DNA of 6,985 nt from Actinomycetes bacterium (GTDB lineage: Bacteria > Actinomycetota > Acidimicrobiia > Acidimicrobiales > Bog-793), in the NCBI GenBank assembly GCA_021821585.1, contig JAKACF010000160.1, forward strand, positions 1 to 6,985, written 5' to 3'. The notes below the pieces were generated by a model. The model was not told the origin of the DNA and searched no databases. It saw only the letters and a program-made list of their open reading frames with translations. Positions within the stretch are counted from its first letter, which is position 1. Every line of letters begins with the position of its first letter. Shown in pieces: positions 1 to 6,985 of this stretch. Both the position numbers and the translations under genes were made by a program.

Positions 1-409
1 CGAGCGGGCCGGCCGCCCAGGCGTCGAAGCCGGCGGGCGAGACGGTCGGATACAGCCGCCCCCGGGCGAGGAGGACGAGGCCGGCCGTGAGGGCCCGGGC
101 CCAGGCCCGGGCGCTCAGGGAGGCCGACGTCGCCCCGCCTCGCTCGAGCTCCCCGAGGACGGCGAGCGCGTCGGCGAGGCGGAGGGGGGCGGCCGGCAGG
201 CGGCGCCGGCGCACCCGCGAGCCGGCGGGGACGACGACGTCGAGGCCGGGGACGCCCGGGCCCCCGACGGCGGCACCCGCGGGGTCGTACCAGGCGAACC
301 CGCCCCTTCTGGGAGGGTCGGCCGGGACGAAGACGAGCTCGTGCCCGGGAGGGACAGGACCGGGGCCCGGGACGGGCCGCTCCTCGGAGGGGTCCCGAAC
401 GACGGTCAA
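1..409 (-). CDS. N-terminal part of a probable SNF2-type (HelZ-like) helicase, cut by the window edge
   Basis: The frame is open from 409 to the left edge and gives 136 residues with no stop. After a Pro-rich start (about residues 8-21) it reads GHELVFVPAD (22-31) and FAWYDPAGAAV (38-48), then a basic patch RVRRRRLP (65-72), an Ala/Leu-rich helix (about 75-90) and SARAWARALTAGLVLLARGR (99-118), followed by LYPTVSPAGFDAWAAGPL. The last part resembles, from memory, the N-terminal accessory region of actinobacterial SNF2/DEAD-box helicases, where a helix ending in ARGR is followed by a proline and a D-A-W-x-x-GP segment. No helicase motif falls inside the window, so the function is tentative. 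The best start is TTG at 409, with only a weak CCAGG upstream; no in-frame ATG or GTG exists between it and the upstream stop at 449-451. Codon use is GC-rich like its neighbours. It could instead be an unrelated hypothetical protein. Confidence 0.5.
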   Translation of the reverse strand, partial: MTVVRDPSEERPVPGPGPVPPGHELVFVPADPPRRGGFAWYDPAGAAVGGPGVPGLDVVVPAGSRVRRRRLPAAPLRLADALAVLGELERGGATSASLSARAWARALTAGLVLLARGRLYPTVSPAGFDAWAAGPL

Positions 410-594
410 CGGTGTCGGCCTGGAGTGGTCATGGGGAGTCTCAACATGTCACCAGAGAAGACGGCGGGTGGGACGGGTCCGCAGGCTAGACGGGGCCTGT
501 GTCGCCCGCCGGGGTGGCGCCGGCCTCGCCCTCCCGGCTGGCCACCGGGCCGACATCACGACCGGGCGCGGCGGTGGTCGCCGGCGAGCCGGTG
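410..594 (-). other. Intergenic gap without a convincing gene
   Basis: These 185 bases separate the nucleotidyltransferase stop from the next start. Two small GC hairpins occur: a 5-bp stem at 533-549 (CCCGG/CCGGG) and another at 508-524 (GCCGG/CCGGC), each with a 7-base loop. Neither is followed by a T-run on the minus strand, so at best they are weak transcript-end signals. An ATG at 432 opens a frame of only eight codons. No tRNA-like T-loop and no good -35/-10 pair was found. A promoter for the next gene may lie here but cannot be pinpointed. Confidence 0.5.
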
Positions 595-1338
595 CTAGCA
601 GTGGTTGGCCCCGTTCCGGCGGACGAAGTCGTTCACCGCGTAGTACGCCTCGATCGACTCGCCGGCGTCTCCCCAGAAGCCGCCGATGACGTCGTAGGAC
701 ATCTCACCGGCCTCGATGAAGTGGTTGTTGACGTCGGAGATCTCGAGCTCTCCCCGGTGCGAGGGCACGAGGGTGGGGATGACCTCGAAGACCGAGGCGT
801 CGTAGAGGTAGACGCCGGTCACGCAGTAGCTGCTCGGCGGGTCGGTCGGCTTCTCGACGATGCGCTCGAGGCGCCCGTCGGGGGTGAGGGCCGGCACCCC
901 GAGATGGCGGAGGTGCTCCTCGTCCTCGATCTCGCTCAAGAGCACCCGTGCTCCGGACCCCTGCTGGCGGAAGGCCTCGATCGAGGGGCCGATCGACCGC
1001 TCGAAGATGTTGTCGGCGAGCATCACGCAGACCGACTCCCCGTCGGCGAAGTGCTGGGCGAGCCCGAGCGCCTCGGCGATGCCGCCCGGGCGCTCCTGGT
1101 AGCCGTAGACGAGGAGGTCGAGGCCGTACTCCCGCCCGTTCGAGAGCAGGCGGAGGAACTCGCCCGCATGGGTCCCGCCGGTGACGAGCATGAGCTCGGA
1201 GATGCCGGCGGTCACGAGCGCCTCGATGCCGTAGCTCACCATCGGGCGGTCACCGATCGGGAGGAGGTGCTTGTTCGTGATGCGGGTGAGCGGGAACAGG
1301 CGGCTGCCCGTGCCGCCCGCAAGGAGCACTCCCTTCAC
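595..1338 (-). CDS. Short RmlA-type sugar-phosphate nucleotidyltransferase
   Basis: The product is predicted to join a sugar 1-phosphate to a nucleoside triphosphate (most likely glucose-1-phosphate and dTTP), giving an activated sugar for cell-surface polysaccharide. With the GTG start it has 247 residues. Motifs in order are VLLAGGTGSRLFPLT (4-18), the nucleotide-binding loop; KHLLPIGDRPM (23-33); QERPGGIAEAL (81-91); ADNIFE (108-113), whose D109 matches the metal-binding Asp of RmlA; VEKP (161-164) with the sugar-binding lysine; CVTGVYLYD (172-180); RGELEISD (195-202); and WGDAGE (222-227), with a second metal-binding Asp at D224. Canonical RmlA has about 290 residues, so this belongs to a shorter class lacking the C-terminal helical part. 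An upstream ATG at 1422 lies inside ftsX and precedes a non-family sequence, so GTG at 1338 is preferred, though its Shine-Dalgarno is poor. It lies 25 bases after ftsX and is probably co-transcribed. The exact substrate cannot be read from sequence, so no symbol is given. Confidence 0.9.
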   Translation of the reverse strand: MKGVLLAGGTGSRLFPLTRITNKHLLPIGDRPMVSYGIEALVTAGISELMLVTGGTHAGEFLRLLSNGREYGLDLLVYGYQERPGGIAEALGLAQHFADGESVCVMLADNIFERSIGPSIEAFRQQGSGARVLLSEIEDEEHLRHLGVPALTPDGRLERIVEKPTDPPSSYCVTGVYLYDASVFEVIPTLVPSHRGELEISDVNNHFIEAGEMSYDVIGGFWGDAGESIEAYYAVNDFVRRNGANHC

Positions 1339-1363
1339 GGCCGGGAGCGTAGCGGCCGGCCGG

Positions 1364-2244
1364 TCACACCGTGAGGAAGCGGCGGACCGCCATGGCCGAG
1401 CCGAGGACGCCGACGACGACACCGACCACGACCACGAGGATCTCGGTCACGACGACGTCGTGGCTCGGCACGACCGCCCCCCGGAACTCGGCGAAGCGGT
1501 GCAGGAGCGCCCGGATCCCGAGGTCCCCGACGAGGACGATGCCGGCCGCCACGATCGCCCCGACGAAGCCCTGGACGAGGCCCTCCACCATGAACGGCAG
1601 GCGGATGAACCAGGCCGTCGCCCCGACGAGGCGCATGACCGCCACCTCCCGGCGCCGGGCGAAGATCGCCATGCGGATGGCCATCAAGATGAGCACCACG
1701 GCCGACAGCAGGAGCACGATCGCCAGGGTGAACAGGACGATCTGGAGCACGTTCGAGAGGGCCGTGAGGCTCCGGATCGACTGCCCGGGGAAGGCGACGT
1801 GGTAGACGCCTGCCTGGGCGCCGAACAGCTCGGCGACCGCGGCGGCATCCCGGGGGTGGACGAGCGTGCACTGGAAGACCGGCGGCGTCGTGGCGGGGCT
1901 GAGCGCCTGGACGATCTGGGGCTCGGAGGCGAAGAGCCGGATCGCCTGGTCGTAGGACTGCTGGTGGTCGAGGTAGCTGCAGGTCTTCACCTGCGGGGTC
2001 TCCTTGAGCGTCGTCCGGACGGCGTTGGTGTCGCCGAGCGGGGCGTTCGCCTTCATGAAGATCTGCAGGTCGACGTTGTCGCCGAGGACGACGAGCTGGT
2101 GGTTGACCGACTGGCGGAGCAACAGGGCGGTGCCGACGAGCGACAGCGAGACGCCGACGGTGAGGACCGCCGCCAGGGCCATGAGGCGGTTCCGCCACAG
2201 GTTGGAGGCCGTCTCCCGGGCGACGTAGCCGGCGGACAGCGGCA

Positions 2245-2245
<1 letters not shown>
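1364..2245 (-). CDS. ftsX: Cell division protein FtsX
   Basis: FtsX is the integral membrane partner of FtsE. It passes the ATPase cycle across the membrane to cell-wall hydrolases or their activators through its large extracytoplasmic loop. The 293-residue product has the family layout: a short cytoplasmic N-terminus containing RETASNLWRNRLM, a first membrane helix (about 21-43), an extracytoplasmic domain (about 45-160), then three more helices (about 165-192, 217-240 and 265-288) and a short C-terminus ending RRFLTV. The cytoplasmic REVAVMRLVGAT segment (199-210) after the second helix is the typical coupling region. The ATG overlaps the ftsE stop by one base (TGATG), which implies translational coupling and balanced production of the two subunits. 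The extracytoplasmic domain carries two cysteines, C89 and C126, which could form a disulfide. The stop is TGA. Confidence 0.95.
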
Positions 2246-3036
<791 letters not shown>

Positions 3037-3041
3037 CGAAG

Positions 3042-3047
3042 TTCCTC
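3042..3047 (-). promoter_or_regulatory. Ribosome binding site of ftsE
   Basis: GAGGAA on the minus strand lies five bases before the ftsE ATG. It is the clearest Shine-Dalgarno in the window and fixes the ftsE start. It shows that ftsE is translated independently of prfB, unlike ftsX, which overlaps ftsE. Confidence 0.75.
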
Positions 3048-3054
3048 AGTCGGA

Positions 3055-3076
3055 GGCCGTCCTCCCCGCCACGGCC
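3055..3076 (-). other. Small hairpin in the ftsE leader
   Basis: A perfect 6-bp inverted repeat, GGCCGT / ACGGCC, is separated by a 10-base purine-rich loop in the 100-base gap between prfB and ftsE. It ends eight bases upstream of the ftsE Shine-Dalgarno. No run of T follows on the minus strand, so it is not a typical intrinsic terminator. It could modulate ribosome access or be chance in GC-rich DNA. Confidence 0.3.
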
Positions 3077-3136
3077 GGCGACGACCGTACCAGGCGCCGG
3101 CAGTTACGAACCGATGACGGCAGCGGAGCTGGCCCT

Positions 3137-4291
3137 CTAACCCGCCTCGTGCTCGCGCCGGTAGCGCAGGTAGGCGGCGATCAGGTCGTCGAGGTCGCCG
3201 TCGAGGACGGCCTCGACGTTGCCGGTCTCGTATCCCGAGCGGAGGTCCTTCACGAGCTGGTAGGGCGCCAGCACGTAGGAGCGGATCTGGTTGCCCCAGG
3301 CGACCTCGGTCTGGGGGCCCGTCAGGGCCTCGAGCTCGGCCTGGCGCTCGGCCCGCTGGCGCTCGGCGAGCTTGGCGGCGAGGATCTGCATGGCCTTGGC
3401 CTTGTTCTGGTGCTGGCTGCGCTCGTTCTGGCACGAGACGACGATGCCCGTCGGCAGGTGGGTGATCCGGATGGCCGAGTCGGTGACGTTGACGTGCTGG
3501 CCGCCGGCCCCCGAGGAGCGGTAGGTGTCGATGCGCAGGTCCTTCTCGTCGATGTCGACCTCGCCGCTCGCGTCCTCGATGAAGGGGGTCGCCTCCATCG
3601 AGGCGAAGCTCGTCTGGCGGCGGTGCTGGGCGTCGAAGGGCGACATCCGCACGAGGCGGTGGACGCCCCGCTCGGCCGCCAGGAGGCCGTAGGCGTGGCG
3701 TCCCTTCACGATGAAGGTCGCCGAAAGGATGCCGGCCTCCTGGCCGGGGGAGACCTCGTCGAGCTCGACCTCGAAGCCGCGGCGCTCCGCCCAGCGCTCG
3801 TACATGCGCAGCATCATCTCTGCCCAGTCCTGGGCGTCGGTCCCCCCGGCCCCGGCGTGGATCTCGCAGATGGCGTCCCGCTCGTCGTGCTCGCCGGCGA
3901 ACAGGCTCCGCAGCTCGATGTCGTCGAGGGCCCGGGAGAGCACCCCGAGCGCCTCGCCCACCTCGCCGGCGGACTCCGCCTCGGCCTCCTCGCCCTCCTC
4001 GCCGGCGAGCGACCAGAGCACCTCGGCGTCGCTCAGGCGCTGCTCGAGGCCGGCCAGCAGGTCGATGTCGGACTTCGCCCTGCCGTACTCGGTGTTCACC
4101 TTGCGGGCCCGCTCGGGGTCGGACCACAGGTCAGGCTGGGCGAGGTCCGCCTCGAGCTCGGCCACGCGGGCCGAGAGGTCGTCCACCCGGAGATAGGCCT
4201 TGGCCGCCTCGAGGCGCTCCCGGGCGCGCACGAGCTCGTCGTCGAAGTCCGGGCGCGCCGCGCCGCGTGGCTCCTCGGTCCCCTTTCCCAT
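3137..4291 (-). CDS. prfB: Peptide chain release factor 2 (RF2)
   Basis: RF2 recognises UGA and UAA stop codons in the ribosomal A site and triggers hydrolysis of peptidyl-tRNA. The 384-residue product has an N-terminal helical domain (about 15-125), the IHAGAGGTDAQDW stretch (144-156), the SPF tripeptide (217-219) that gives RF2 its UGA specificity, and the catalytic GGQ motif (263-265) in RSSGAGGQHVN. SPF rather than the PxT-type motif separates it from RF1. The frame is continuous: the internal CUU-UGA +1 frameshift site that autoregulates E. coli prfB is absent. I chose the ATG three bases after the secA stop; it adds a polar leader of about 14 residues (MGKGTEEPRGAARP) compared with the usual family start, and there is no start codon nearer the conserved part. 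No strong Shine-Dalgarno precedes it, so coupling to secA translation is likely. Its own stop is TAG, which RF1 reads. Confidence 0.97.
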   Translation of the reverse strand: MGKGTEEPRGAARPDFDDELVRARERLEAAKAYLRVDDLSARVAELEADLAQPDLWSDPERARKVNTEYGRAKSDIDLLAGLEQRLSDAEVLWSLAGEEGEEAEAESAGEVGEALGVLSRALDDIELRSLFAGEHDERDAICEIHAGAGGTDAQDWAEMMLRMYERWAERRGFEVELDEVSPGQEAGILSATFIVKGRHAYGLLAAERGVHRLVRMSPFDAQHRRQTSFASMEATPFIEDASGEVDIDEKDLRIDTYRSSGAGGQHVNVTDSAIRITHLPTGIVVSCQNERSQHQNKAKAMQILAAKLAERQRAERQAELEALTGPQTEVAWGNQIRSYVLAPYQLVKDLRSGYETGNVEAVLDGDLDDLIAAYLRYRREHEAG

Positions 4292-4294
4292 GGG

Positions 4295-4297
<3 letters not shown>
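4289..4297 (-). promoter_or_regulatory. secA/prfB translational junction, TGA-CCC-ATG in one frame
   Basis: On the minus strand the last secA codon (AGC) is followed by TGA, a single CCC codon and the prfB ATG, all in the same reading frame. The upstream bases (GGCGCGAGC) hold no convincing Shine-Dalgarno. The arrangement fits termination-reinitiation coupling. Because the frames match, readthrough of the UGA would make a SecA-RF2 fusion. A UGA followed by C is a known weak termination context in E. coli. The spacing and frame are seen directly; the regulatory role is inferred. Confidence 0.6.

Positions 4298-6985
<2,688 letters not shown>

Noticed and set aside
483..511. Possible promoter with TAGCCT as -10 on the minus strand ahead of the left-edge gene
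   Set aside because: The hexamer at 17-base spacing is CGGCGG, unlike TTGACA, and a -10-like hexamer alone is not evidence.
508..549. Two GC hairpins as an intrinsic terminator after the nucleotidyltransferase
   Set aside because: Stems are only 5 bp, no T-run follows on the minus strand, and such repeats are expected by chance in sequence this rich in G and C.
87..689. Plus-strand open frame of 200 codons at the left end
   Set aside because: Its product is almost entirely Arg, Gly, Ser and Pro and it runs antisense across the left-edge gene, the gap and the nucleotidyltransferase 3' end. The minus frame 409-1 gives a far more protein-like sequence.
1339..1422. An upstream ATG at 1422 that would extend the nucleotidyltransferase by 28 residues
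   Set aside because: The extension overlaps the 3' end of ftsX and reads as Ser/Ala/Arg-rich sequence unlike the family, whose N-terminus begins right at the GTG-encoded residue before KGVLLAGG.

Overview
The window is about 7 kb of very GC-rich, densely coding bacterial DNA with every supported gene on the minus strand. Gene content and order (secA, prfB, ftsE, ftsX), the lack of a programmed frameshift in prfB, and the GC-rich third codon positions point to an actinobacterium. The sequence style suggests a deep, uncultured-type lineage such as Acidimicrobiia, but that placement is inference, not demonstrated here.

Read in the direction of transcription (right to left), the layout is: secA, missing only its first few dozen codons at the right edge (6985-4295); prfB, encoding peptide chain release factor 2 (4291-3137); a 100-base leader holding a small hairpin and a good Shine-Dalgarno; ftsE (3036-2245) and ftsX (2245-1364), overlapping by one base; after 25 bases, a short RmlA-type sugar-phosphate nucleotidyltransferase (1338-595); a 185-base gap without a convincing gene; and the first 136 codons of another protein running off the left edge (409-1). 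That last protein resembles the N-terminal accessory region of actinobacterial SNF2-type (HelZ-like) helicases.

How they work together: SecA drives protein export, RF2 ends translation at UGA/UAA, and FtsE/FtsX form the divisome ABC-type complex that links cytoplasmic ATP hydrolysis to cell-wall hydrolysis outside. In well-known actinobacteria ftsX is followed, directly or after one gene, by smpB. Here a nucleotidyltransferase, probably for surface polysaccharide precursors, takes that place.

The most interesting local detail is the secA/prfB junction. The secA stop is UGA followed by C, and after one sense codon comes the prfB ATG in the same reading frame (TGA CCC ATG), with no strong ribosome binding site. 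Production of RF2 may therefore depend on how UGA is decoded at the end of secA. I found no CRISPR array, mobile element, RNA gene or clearly novel multi-gene system; most of the window is core housekeeping sequence.
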